Shown piece by piece: positions 24,562 to 33,641 of a stretch of 64,000 nt of DNA. Origin of the DNA: Lobosporangium transversale. Its lineage: Eukaryota; Mortierellomycota; Mortierellomycetes; Mortierellales; Mortierellaceae. The stretch spans positions 91,568-155,567 of the forward strand of contig NW_019029049.1 of the NCBI RefSeq assembly GCF_002105155.1. The letters run 5' to 3'. Below the pieces are notes generated by a model. The model saw nothing but the letters and a program-made list of their open reading frames with translations. It was not told where the DNA came from and made no database searches. Each line of letters opens with the position of its first letter. The stretch's first letter is position 1. A program made the position numbers and the translations under genes.

Positions 24562-24970
24562 TTAGGGTAAACGACAGGTTTCCAAACAATTCCTATATGA
24601 TTTTTTGCATCCAGACTCGGGATGGCTTGCGACACACTTAATATATCGTTTTTCGCAGTATTGGCGACAAGCCTGGCTTTGCGCATCTAGAATGCGTCGA
24701 TAAGGGTTTTATAAAGTGTAAAGTATAAGATAACATGCGTCGGATGAGGCAGATACAGATAGAGGGATCAGGTAATAGTAAATGAGTGTTTAATATGCTT
24801 GGGCAGTCTGCAGTTACAATACTCAAATAACTCGAATATGAACATAAAAGCAACAAGCATGAGCATGCATAAACACGGGCGGTTGTGAAGACTCTACCTG
24901 CAGCTCCAGGAGTGAACATGAGCAGGATGGCAATGGCCATGGAGAGGATAATGACAGTTGAGAGCTTCAT
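24562..24970 (-). CDS. Small secreted cysteine-rich peptide, two exons, 65 residues
   Basis: Exon 1 is 24,970-24,898: an ATG and 24 residues forming a classic signal peptide (MKLST, then a hydrophobic run, then PGAA). The intron (24,897-24,687, 211 bp) has donor GTAGAG and acceptor TTCTAG. Exon 2 (24,686-24,562) continues in phase to a TAA. The predicted mature part is about 40 residues with six cysteines spaced C-x3-C-x6-C-x8-C-x6-C-x3-C, a symmetric frame that starts and ends with C-x3-C. This is typical of disulfide-stabilised helical hairpins; small secreted cysteine-rich proteins are common fungal effectors or antimicrobial peptides. The role here is unknown. A TATA-like CATAAATAG lies about 90 bp upstream. 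The alternative is chance: splicing is predicted by eye, but the signal peptide and symmetric cysteines meeting at a usable splice pair make that unlikely. Confidence 0.72.
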
Positions 24971-25056
24971 GGTGCGAAGTAAATGGATATGGGGGGATTT
25001 TGCAGTGTTGTAAAGTGCTTGAAGGTGAGAAAGAAAAGAGACGAAAAAAGACCTGG

Positions 25057-25065
25057 CTATTTATG
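25057..25065 (-). promoter_or_regulatory. TATA-like box of the cysteine-rich peptide gene
   Basis: CATAAATAG on the minus strand, about 90 bp upstream of the ATG at 24,970, a plausible spacing for a short 5' leader. No other promoter element is recognised. Confidence 0.4.
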
Positions 25066-25453
25066 AAAAAGTGAAAGTAAAAAATGCTTGGTATATTACG
25101 CTTGGCACACCAAGCTGCATTAGGAGTAGACGGTTGCTTCTTTTTGTTAAGCAGATGACCTAAGAGTGCTGCCATTGGCCGTCGATACTCTTGAGGATCG
25201 TTCTAATCATTCTTATACAAATAATATTTGTTTGTGCAGGCAGTAATATATTGAGGCCTCGCAATGTGAGACTATGGTAAGTAATCGATCCATCCCTACC
25301 TTCTCTAAAAAATCATCGATCAGTAATAACGGGGTGATGTGCCTATTAGAACCCAATCAAGGAGGCTAACTCATGGTTCATGTGGTTATACAAAACCTCT
25401 TTTAATGGTTTTATTTAGCCTCAGAGTTGTATCACTTTATTACTGATCTTATA

Positions 25454-27085
25454 CACTATCATGCAAAACTGAATGAATAATTCATTCCCATGTGCATTTC
25501 TTTTTTTCATTCCTAGAAACCGTATATGCATACACCACTCAAACTTTGGTTTAATAAAGTTCCCGTCTCCTTCAACGTCGTAGTTATGCGTTGTGACATT
25601 AGCTTGTCTCATTTGAATAGCTAATTACTTTTTTGTTCATTCAGGTCATTGAATCAGTTTCACATGTGGTCTAAAATGTTGCCCATGACAGCTTTTGGAC
25701 GTTATTTAATGCAAGTAAAAAAAGGATTTTTCTCTCTTTCCTTTATGAACACTAGCTTAACTCTCTCTTAACTCTATCTTCACAGAATATGAGACCCACT
25801 CCACAAAGGAAAGTCAACGAAGCCAGGAGGTTAATGATGGGAGGCATGTCTACTAGAGAAACTGCTGCTAGTGTTGGTATATCAATAGCGACGGCCACTA
25901 GGATCTATGCACATAATAAGGAGTACATGCCAGTCAATAAAGGGGGTCGACCAAGGAAAGTACCTAGAGGTGTCATGCAGTATCTTAAGGTGAACATGAA
26001 ACGAGGTACACTCAAGTCTGCAGTTGAGGCCACCGTCAGAGCCAACCAGCTCATACCAGCGGCTGTTTCTGAGACCACCGTTAGACGACGGCTCAAGGAG
26101 TTAGGATTGACAGCAAAGAGGCGTGTACGTAAGCCAGCTTTACGTCGACGACATATTAAAGCTCGTTTGCATTTTATCAATAAGTATAAGGAATGAACTC
26201 TGGAAGATTGGAAAAAGGTTATTTGGTCAGATGAATCGAAAATAAACCGAATCTGCTCTGATGGCGTGCAGTGGATCTGGGACGACAATCCGGGACGTCT
26301 CACTCGCAGGTCGGTGCAAGGCACTGTCAAGTTTGGGGGTGGTAACGTTAAAGTGTGGCCATGCTTCTCATGGTACGGACCTGGATACATTGCAAAGATT
26401 GACAATAATATGGACGCACAACTTTACATCAAACTACTCCAGGAGGATCTACAGATGTCGCTTGATGACTGGGGCCTAACTAAAAGCGATATCGTCTTTC
26501 AGCACGACAATGACTCGAAGCACACGGCGAGGATTGTTAGGAAGTATTTAAAGTCAGTACATCTGACAGAGGAGGAAGGTACACTTCTAGAGTGGCCAGC
26601 ACAATCCCCTGACCTCAACCCTATTGAACACATGTGGGCAGAATTGGATAGGCGGCTCTCTAGGTATCCGGAGCGAGCTAAGAGCTGTGATGAACTATGG
26701 GAGCGAATATCGGTTGAATGGTACAGGATCCCAGTGGACTTCTGCCGCAAACTCATCATAGGTATCCATAAGAGACTCCAAGCTGTCAGTGATGCCCATG
26801 GTTGGAATACTATCTATTGATGTAAGGTTATGCCTCACAAAAGAATAAAGATCTTTGGCCACCGAATGGGCACATGTGAAACTGATTCAATGACCTGAAT
26901 GAACAAAAAAGTAATTAGCTATTCAAATGAGACAAGCTAATGTCACAACGCATCACTATGACCTAGAAGAAGACGGGAGCTTTATTAAACCAAAGTATGA
27001 GTGGTGTATGCATATACGGTTTCTAGGAATGAAAAAAAGAAATGCACATGGGAATGAATTATTGAATCAGTTTTGCATGATAGTG
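25454..27085 (+). mobile_element. Tc1/mariner-like transposon 2 with about 215-bp inverted repeats
   Basis: About 1,632 bp, bounded by TA at 25,452-25,453 and 27,086-27,087. The left repeat (25,454 to about 25,668) and the right repeat (about 26,871-27,085) are about 90% alike and both start CACTATCATGCAAAACTGA. That resembles the ends of transposon 1, which share AAAACTGA at a similar depth. Outer flanks share a little more (ATTACTG), so the exact border could be slightly further out. Confidence 0.88.
25789..26820 (+). pseudogene. Tc1/mariner-family transposase with an in-frame stop
   Basis: Frame 25,789-26,193 encodes the N-terminal helix-turn-helix (STRETAASVGISIAT), the motif KGGRPRK and a second DNA-binding helix region. 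It then meets TGA at 26,194-26,196, exactly where relatives have Trp before TLEDW. The same frame continues without other breaks to 26,820 and contains the catalytic residues: D in IWSDES, D in QHDNDSKHT and E in NPIEHMW. By my count 39 residues separate the last two, five more than in transposon 1. A single Trp-to-stop change appears to be the only lesion, so the copy is young but probably non-autonomous. Confidence 0.92.
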
Positions 27086-27087
27086 TA

Positions 27088-27954
27088 TTATGCAGTAATC
27101 CACGTCTGAGATGCTCTAGATATTGGGCAAAGCATTACTGGTATAGGAGAAAAGTTCTGACAATTTCTCCTGCAGCGAAGGGTAACTGCAAAGTCAACAG
27201 ACAGCAGAGGAGGTTGAAGAAGGATCTTTAGCTCTATCGACGAATACACTCTTACGCGCTTCTCTCGAATAATAGGGGGAGAAGATGAAAAGGAAGAGCA
27301 GGAGAAAGAATCCTTGAAGACAAAAAGGCAAGAAGAGTCAAGATTACAGTCGAAATTGACTGTAAGATACGCTTGAACATTGGCTGCTTATTTTAATATA
27401 GGTATATTTATCCTCCTCTAGAGCAGTCAGATCTCACAACTCTGCAACTAGTTTACCAACTACAATCTCAAGAAAAAAGTTTTGTTTTTTATGCTATTTA
27501 TATGCTATTTATATGCTATTTATATGCTATTTGTTATTTTATTACTATAATTTTTAACATGTATGTAGCTCTCAATATGGCTTCTGGTGGTAATAAAAGA
27601 CCTGAGACCCTTTTGATGCTACCATCTCCATTCCTTTGTAAAAATAGAGGCTTTCTGTTGCCGTTTGCTGCTACAGACTACGTTTCCTTTTATGTTAACC
27701 TCACGAGGTAAGAGCCGACCGTCACAAAGCTACGGTCTCCGGCTCGTATACAGCTAAAGCTTTGGCTGCTGGGGCAGAAGTTGCATACATACCTCGAAGA
27801 GGCGCATAGACTATTGAGTGAACAGCAGAGAAAAAGAAGCTGCTGAATACACGAATAAAAAAAAAAGAACAAAGGAGAAGAAAAAGAGGCCTACAAAGAG
27901 TTTCCAACAGTACAACGACTGGTTTTGAATATAAAAGCGTTACAACAAATAGTA
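27088..27954. other. Intergenic stretch between transposon 2 and a MITE
   Basis: Holds a short 11-bp tandem repeat at 27,490-27,532 and purine-rich DNA. Short open frames here show no domain. No gene recognised. Confidence 0.5.
27490..27532. repeat. Tandem repeat, 11-bp unit TATGCTATTTA, about 4 copies
   Basis: Four near-perfect consecutive copies. Confidence 0.9.
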
Positions 27955-28132
27955 TAGCCCGTTTCATTTGGTCACGATACTTTATATTTTTTGAATAGCC
28001 TCGAATATATTGACAGCCAATGAGTTTGCTTGCGAAATACAACCGACTCAATTCAATGAATGGACAATGTTCGTCGAAGTCTATTCAATCAATTCAAAAT
28101 TATAAGGTATCGTGACCAAGTGAAACAAGCTG
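27955..28132. mobile_element. MITE of 178 bp with TA flanks
   Basis: Flanked by TA at 27,953-27,954 and 28,133-28,134. The ends are inverted repeats of about 35 bp sharing TTGGTCACGATAC; the right end reads CAGCTTGTTTCACTTGGTCA inward. No coding capacity. The TA flank and the CAG-type end suggest mobilisation by a Tc1/mariner transposase not present in the window. Confidence 0.75.
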
Positions 28133-28685
28133 TACCTTTGCATAATTTTTTTATTAACCTGTCGCTTTTTCACAAAATCGACACTACATAAAAATATCTA
28201 TTTCTTAAAGTCGTAGAGGTTTCACACGTGCGCTAAGAGATTTGTTTCAGATTAAGCAGTCACGTCACGAGGCTAACAATCAAAATAATTTTTTTTTTTT
28301 TTTCAATTATTTTTTTTTTTCAATAAATGCACTATTTGCCCTTCCAAAAAATGAAGACCCCAATGATATATTGGTTCCTTAAACCTTTCACATACATAAT
28401 AATAATAATAACCAGTAGGTTTCAATGACGGGTCCCTTCAACTCTTGATAAAGAGTATATAACCAGATACCCATGATGAGTTTCCTCAACCCCTAAAGCA
28501 TAGAATAACTAGACCTTAATGATGGCTTGCTTCAACTATTAATACATAATAATTCATTAGTTCCTTCAAACGTCGCCAATGAGCCTCAAGCGTATGCCTT
28601 TTAATAACCGCACCTTAATGAGTTTATTCAAACGCTATTAATACGGCCATGAGTTTGAGTTTGAGAAACATATTAAGAAAAATTA
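28133..28685. other. AT-rich stretch with a loose, diverged repeat
   Basis: Contains poly-T tracts near 28,290-28,320. From 28,400 to 28,650 a loosely repeated pattern of the kind TTAATGA, a short spacer and CTTCAAAC occurs about five times. No gene recognised. Confidence 0.45.
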
Positions 28686-28984
28686 ACTTTAAATGAGAAA
28701 CATGGTCTGTGCCCTGCGAAATGCTAAAGATTTCATACGCGTTCATTTTCATCTTTCCCTTTCCGCCCTTGCTTATCCCTTACAGAGAAATGCAACCTAT
28801 ACCATGGATGCTGAGGAGCATGGATATCATGAAGTGGAGAGGACTATTTGATATCGTGTTAGTTTTCTAATGGAGAAACACACAGCCTGCGCTCTGCAAA
28901 ATGCTTAACATCTCATACGCGTTCGTTTTTTAATGGTGAGACATGGCATGTATTCAGCAAATGCTTGATATTTCATACACGTTC

Positions 28985-28990
<6 letters not shown>
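28686..28990. repeat. Three diverged repeats of about 60 bp
   Basis: Units near 28,686-28,750, 28,866-28,930 and 28,928-28,990 share the pattern GAGAAACA, then CTGTGC, then AAATGCT, ending TTCATACGCGTTCG (third copy TTCATACACGTTCG). They lie just upstream of the Helitron helicase remnant and could be subterminal repeats of that element. Confidence 0.6.
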
Positions 28991-29015
<25 letters not shown>

Positions 29016-29017
<2 letters not shown>

Positions 29018-29220
29018 GGCATTCGTTCCAGCTAAAAGAAAAATCAGATATAAGGACGGGTCGTCTCCAGTCGTATTCCAGCGGCGCCAGTTCCCTTTGA
29101 AGCCTGCCTTCGCCATGACCATCAATAAAGCTCAGGGACAGACTCTCCCATCAAGATGATTCAGAAGATCTTTGTAAACGCACGCGAAATATTATATACC
29201 AAGAAGTCCTTAAAGATTGA
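29016..29220 (+). pseudogene. Helitron/PIF1-type helicase, C-terminal remnant
   Basis: The frame at 29,016-29,158 reads the hallmark of the last helicase motif of Helitron and PIF1 helicases: FQRRQFPLKPAFAMTINKAQ then GQTL. After a stop, another frame (about 29,170-29,220) reads CKRTRNIIYQEVLKD and a TGA, which fits the very end of Helitron helicases. The segment between these motifs is deleted. The protein is dead here, but its position gives the orientation of a Helitron whose 3' end appears at 30,745. Confidence 0.8.
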
Positions 29221-29766
29221 GAAAATCGCTACCATCTTCAATCCATATTATCCTGTTCCTGCCGTCCCCATGTCTCTGATCCCTGTTGTCTCTGTTGCCT
29301 CCATTGCGCCTATACCTTGCTGCCCCTATTGTGTTTGTACCTTCCTGTCCCTGTGATCTCTATGTCCCCAGCTCCTACTGCTCTTGCTATCTCCTTCAGT
29401 CATTGCAATCTCCAGTAACTTGGCTAAAGTGTCATTTATTGTACAGAACTGTAAGACCAGTGTAAATTAGTGTATATTTTGTATGACCAGTGTAAATTAA
29501 TGTATCTTTGTATTTTAGTATACCTTTATCCTCGAAGAGTTTATTTAATTGTATTTGAATAAACATATCTGTGAATTTATGTTTCAAGTAAAAGCGTGCC
29601 TGTTCACAAAATGCCCCTCAAGTGGTGATACCAGTTTTTGTAATTGAAAATTTAGATTCTTCCATCTTTTTCTTTTTTTTTTTTCTTTTCAAAAATTCAC
29701 ACACACACAAAAAAAAAAGTTCACACACACTCCTCATTCGCTCTCACACACGTACATTCATACATT
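29221..29766. other. Stretch between helicase remnant and three-exon gene
   Basis: Has a C/T-rich imperfect repeat near 29,256-29,400 and a short duplicated phrase around GACCAGTGTAAATTA (29,450-29,510). A CA-rich tract precedes the next start codon. No gene recognised. Confidence 0.5.
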
Positions 29767-30607
29767 ATGTCTTCTACCTCCACCATCACCAAGACTTCTC
29801 AAGGTCGTCAGACGGTCTCTATAAAAGCACCTCTATTGACCCCAAATACCAGTGAAGTAAGTTTCTATTAAACTTTGAGTCTTGGATATCAACAGAGAAT
29901 CAGAGTTATAATTGACTAACACTAAGGAGAACTTGGTATCGTTCTTTCAGACAATACTTTCGCCCTCATCCTCCTCAATCGACCAATTCCCTCCTGCTTC
30001 CCAGGTAAAGGCCTCTATCATAGTCATATGGTTGTACGTGAAGACTAGACAAAATAATAATATTTTTTTTTTTTTTTTTTTTTTTTTCAATCAGTCATGT
30101 GATGATGATAGCCTTGATACAATTCCCCAATCTCAAAAGCGTTCACTTAATTGGGACGACGACGACCAGGAACAACACGACGATCAAAGCAAGCGGCGCC
30201 GCCAGACCCCCCCCAGAAACCTATCTCCCACGCACTCTTCTTCCCCTCGCCAGAGTCCTCTACAGCCATCTTCACCTTGCCAGAGCTTCCTAAAGCCATC
30301 TTCCCCACGCCAAAAATCCCCACATCCTCCTCGCTCTCGCTCTCGCTCTCCCCTTCACTCTCGACCGCTCTCTCCTACACGCCCCGTCTATCAATCAGAT
30401 CGGGAAGACCAACTCTCTGTTCATTCGCATTCACTTGAAGAAACAGTAAGCACGCCGAGAGGCACCGATGCTACCGCCCCGTGGGCTGCCCAAAACCTTC
30501 GTTTCCATGCCGGTTTATATGATCTATTGAAAAAGCGAGCCGATGCTGAAACTCTTTTGTTTGAAGAACAACAAAATGTCAATAAAAAAAAAGACTTTAA
30601 TATTTAA
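29767..30607 (+). CDS. Ser/Pro/Arg-rich protein of 218 residues, three exons, inside a Helitron
   Basis: Exon 1 (29,767-29,856) ends at GTAAGT. Intron 1 has a branch-point-like GACTAACAC and acceptor TTTCAG. Exon 2 is 29,951-30,004. Intron 2 runs from GTAAAG through a long poly-T tract to ATCAG, and exon 3 is 30,095-30,607. All junctions are phase 0. The protein starts MSSTSTITKTSQG, has an acidic patch (WDDDDQEQ) beside a basic KRRR, then a low-complexity S/P/R region (RSRSRSP, repeated PSSPRQ), and ends with a short charged helix (about the last 35 residues). I recognise no family; the composition suggests a nuclear or regulatory protein. It lies between the helicase tail and the terminal hairpin of a Helitron, the usual place for captured genes, but it could be a normal gene flanked by relics. 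Confidence 0.65.
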
Positions 30608-30710
30608 TACCTAATAAATAAAAAAGAAACCTTTGTGTCAAAAACGTTCAATTTTGTGTTGGAACCCCAACGAGGGTAAATGAGTCTCACGAGGCAAAGC
30701 CTATACTGGA

Positions 30711-30745
30711 GCGACCGTGAGCGAAGCCACGGGTCGCCCATCTAG
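30711..30745 (+). mobile_element. Helitron 3' terminus: hairpin followed by CTAG
   Basis: The segment 30,711-30,737 forms a hairpin (GCGACCGTG pairing with CACGGGTCGC with one bulge, 8-base loop AGCGAAGC). Four bases later comes CTAG (30,742-30,745), then T. A stem-loop just before CTRR with insertion in front of T is the defining 3' end of Helitrons. A second small stem (GTTGG/CCAAC) lies near 30,657-30,670. The orientation agrees with the helicase remnant upstream. The 5' TC end was not found. Confidence 0.8.
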
Positions 30746-30869
30746 TTTACAATAAAGTAAAATCAGGTAAAATAATAAATAGTTGTGAGTACACAACAAA
30801 GTAAAGATACATTATAAACATAAGGGAGGATATCGGGGAGATACGGCAGTGAATGAGGGAGTAGATAAT

Positions 30870-31120
30870 ATTCCGCTTGTATAGTTCCATATTGGTCGGC
30901 AATGTACTGGTGAATCAAGCACGTATTCATCCAGATGAGAGATCGCTGGTCTGTTGAACTCATAGGACGAATCTGCAACATGTACGTGTAAAACTCTCTC
31001 AGGTTGACGTATTTTAGACTTTTCCTAGATTGACCATCGCCCCCACTCACATCCACCTCCTGCTGGCCGTCATTGCTACCTTCGTCTCCGGGAACTTGGT
31101 GGAGTGAGTGCCGTTAGACC
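30870..31120 (-). pseudogene. Helitron Rep N-terminal domain fragment
   Basis: The minus-strand reading near 31,056-30,870 gives KYVNLREFYTYMLQIRP, then TCLIHQYIADQYGTIQAEY. This fits the 'Helitron helicase-like' N-terminal domain, where LREYY-Y-LQ-R and a QY-VD-Y-IE pattern recur. Only this piece remains, without Rep motifs or helicase. It is the uninterrupted version of the site where transposon 3 inserted in the inverted-repeat arms. Identification is from family memory, so moderately sure. Confidence 0.65.
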
Positions 31121-31744
31121 AAGGGCCTGAGCTTGGCTGTTCTTGGAATAGAGCAAATACACTCTTGCTGAGAAGAGCAACCTGGGTCAAGTAAGCACTA
31201 CATTCAAGTTTGGTTGCATTTTTAAGCCTTTCTTCCCTCTTTTTCCTCTCTTCCGCCCAAGTAGGGTAGAGTCGATAGGGCTATAAGCCCGGTTATATTC
31301 CTCCTCCTTTTCAGTTTCCTCCTCCACCCGTCCTCCTCGCGCTTGGTAGGCGGTGAATGTCTGACAGATGAGCATGTAAAATATATATATATATATATAC
31401 TTTTCTCCCAATGAAAAGTGAAAGTAAAGGTAAAGTCTATGGTAGTAAAGAATCTGATAGAAAAAGACTTAAAGTAGTAAAGTAGTATGCTAAGAGTTCA
31501 GGTCCACAATATATACACATTGTAGACATGACCTTTAATAGTGTGTGCGGTGTACCGTACTCAAAGGGCACATCAATAGCGTCAGAACTTGCATAATACG
31601 TAATGAGTAGCGGAAGTGGAGGTCAAATTTTTCTGAGTAAACATATTTTTTGGTGCCGAGATTTGCAATGGAGAGAGAGCTGCCCTTTATTTTCTCCTTT
31701 CATTAATGAGGTATTTCTTCTTTTTTTTTTTTCCATTCTGCATA

Positions 31745-32032
31745 TCATTTTAGTATATAAGGAGAAGAAGAAGAAGAAGGATCAAGGCTCACTCCTTGGC
31801 CTAGTTCGACAGACCCACAGCTGTGTGGAGGATACACTGGAAGCACATGCTGGCAGTGGCTATAATTTATACCGCTGTATGGGTTCAGTGTTGATCTAGA
31901 TGAAGATGCTGAAAGATCAGCAAGTCCACTGCCACTGCCTAAAAACATCATTTCATGGCATGGATAAATATCCCGGTGATTTGTTACGATATTTTGGCTA
32001 GCAACTGTAGGCGGGAGCTTGATGCGTTCCAT
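31745..32032 (-). CDS. Hypothetical protein of 95 residues, copy A
   Basis: An ATG-started frame (MERIKLPPTVASQ, ending SLDPSSSSSPYILK) just beyond the C2H2 gene on the same strand. It is present unchanged at 52,409-52,696 and 59,265-59,552. Because the surrounding DNA is also nearly identical, this does not prove coding. No domain or signal peptide seen. It could be part of the 3' flank of the C2H2 gene or a Helitron relic. Confidence 0.3.
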   Translation of the reverse strand: MERIKLPPTVASQNIVTNHRDIYPCHEMMFLGSGSGLADLSASSSRSTLNPYSGINYSHCQHVLPVYPPHSCGSVELGQGVSLDPSSSSSPYILK

Positions 32033-32183
32033 AATTCCATCACGAGTCCCGCCTATTTGGTTACGTCCGCTTCCACGCGGAGAAGCGGTGCAATAGGTGG
32101 TGGAGACAAGAGGTGACCTTTATTAAATTATTATTACAAGCCTTTTATAGGCCTAAGACTATATACTGTGGCAAGCGGAGACT

Positions 32184-33641
32184 CTATCTATGTTTCTCTC
32201 TCCGATGCCTAAGTAGGTCATGGTTCCTCTTGTAGCTCTTGTCTGCACAGTCCCAACAGACAAACGGCCTTTCTGTCGAATGGCTTACGACATGAGAGCG
32301 TAGGAGCCCTTTGGACTGAAACTCCTTGCCGCAATGTGGACACTTTGCGGCCCCCTTGCTAGCTATGGGGGAAAGGAGTGTCGGAGGCTGTGTGGCCCGT
32401 GGACTGGACTCCGCCATTGCCTGTGGCGCCGCTCTGAGCGCTACTGTTGGTAGCGCTACCACCGTGGCCTCGGAGGAGATGCTTAGGTCTCGGGAGGCTC
32501 CGAGACGTCGTCGCTGGGCCGGCCTCAAACTTTCAGGCGTGATCATGTCATCAGCTGCACGCTTGGTGTTATGCTTAGCAGTACGCTGCTGTTTGTTCGG
32601 GATACGACCTTGGTGTGCAAGTTGCTGCTGATGGTGTTGGTTCAGCTGATTTTGATACTGATGAGGATCAACGTAGAGGACGTTTTCGAGTGTCCCCGTG
32701 TTTGCCAAAGGCAATGGCCCGAAGTTGCCTGAGAGAGGTGCCATAGGTGTGGTGGGAGCAGACCAAGGAAAGAACCGACCTCGCTTCTCATAAGATCCGT
32801 CATTCTGATATTGCTGTAGCGGCAGCTGTTGTGTTTGTTGCTGGAGCATGCTTTGTTGCTGCTGTGGAGATAAATGGTGGTATTGTTGATAAAGAGGCTC
32901 AATACCACTGGTCCATCGCTGGAGCGCCGCTGGTTGTTGCTGGTTAGGATGAGTGTGATAGTGTGAATGGTCGTATTGTATCAAGTGTGGAGCTGATAGA
33001 GGAGCATCAGGAGGAGTGAGCGTTGTCGGAGGTAGTGGTGGTGGCAATGATGATGGTGAAGGTGACGGTGATGACGATAACTGTATTGGTGGTGGTGGTG
33101 GGAAAGGCTGAAGATAAGAAGAAGGCTGCATCACTTGTAGAAGTTGTTGAGGGTGAAACTGATAGTGAAGGAAAGGGGTCTGAAGCCACAGTTGATTTTC
33201 TTGAACTTGCCGTTGCAAAAGTTCCTGGGCCCGATTCTGTTGGATTGTCACCAGCATGGTGCTGTCTCTGCTCTCTGGCTCGGAGCTGGGGCTGCTGTAG
33301 TTATTGCCAGGGGTCAATAGATGATAAAGATCAATGGCAGACAAGGATATGGGCCCGAAATTAACGCAGACTAGGGGCTCAGAGCCTGATCTGGTTGCTT
33401 CGAGTGTATAATCTGTTGGTTCAATAGAGAGTTGTAGTGATGGTGATATTGGCGGCGTAGGAGAGGAGGCATCTGTTGTAGAAGGTGATGGCGATGATGA
33501 CGACGAGGGTAATGATGATGGGGTCTGGAGAGGGAAGGTGGTTGGTAATGCAGAGCTGTTTGTCGTGGACTTGGCTGTGATACTGGAGCTGTAGTGGTGC
33601 TCGCGACCTTTAAGATCCTTATTCTGGTCGGCTGACTGCAT
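32184..33641 (-). CDS. C2H2 zinc-finger protein, copy A
   Basis: 485 residues from the ATG at 33,641. The C-terminus holds two canonical C2H2 fingers: C-x2-C-x12-H-x3-H (CPHCGKEF) and C-x2-C-x12-H-x4-H (CWDCADKSYKRNH). The rest is S/P/Q-rich low complexity with QQQQ tracts, plus a KRAADD and RRRLGASR basic part that could be a nuclear signal. It is likely a sequence-specific transcription factor. I chose this start because an 83-bp 5' leader intron (33,830-33,748; GTGAGT to CCAG) fits, and this is the first ATG after its acceptor. The frame upstream of the intron has a stop. The C-terminal third matches the arm copies, while the N-terminal part differs with in-frame indels, which suggests coding constraint or conversion. 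Confidence 0.8.
   Translation of the reverse strand: MQSADQNKDLKGREHHYSSSITAKSTTNSSALPTTFPLQTPSSLPSSSSSPSPSTTDASSPTPPISPSLQLSIEPTDYTLEATRSGSEPLVCVNFGPISLSAIDLYHLLTPGNNYSSPSSEPESRDSTMLVTIQQNRAQELLQRQVQENQLWLQTPFLHYQFHPQQLLQVMQPSSYLQPFPPPPPIQLSSSPSPSPSSLPPPLPPTTLTPPDAPLSAPHLIQYDHSHYHTHPNQQQPAALQRWTSGIEPLYQQYHHLSPQQQQSMLQQQTQQLPLQQYQNDGSYEKRGRFFPWSAPTTPMAPLSGNFGPLPLANTGTLENVLYVDPHQYQNQLNQHHQQQLAHQGRIPNKQQRTAKHNTKRAADDMITPESLRPAQRRRLGASRDLSISSEATVVALPTVALRAAPQAMAESSPRATQPPTLLSPIASKGAAKCPHCGKEFQSKGLLRSHVVSHSTERPFVCWDCADKSYKRNHDLLRHRREKHR

Noticed and set aside
24560-24570. Single TTTAGGG as a telomere-like repeat
   Set aside because: Only one unit; no array anywhere in the window.
24468-24686. 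ATG-started frame of 72 residues on the minus strand
   Set aside because: It overlaps exon 2 of the cysteine-rich gene in another frame; the spliced reading with signal peptide and six cysteines is far more convincing.
32326-32631. Antisense frames over the C2H2 genes
   Set aside because: Mirror frames of conserved coding sequence; no independent evidence.
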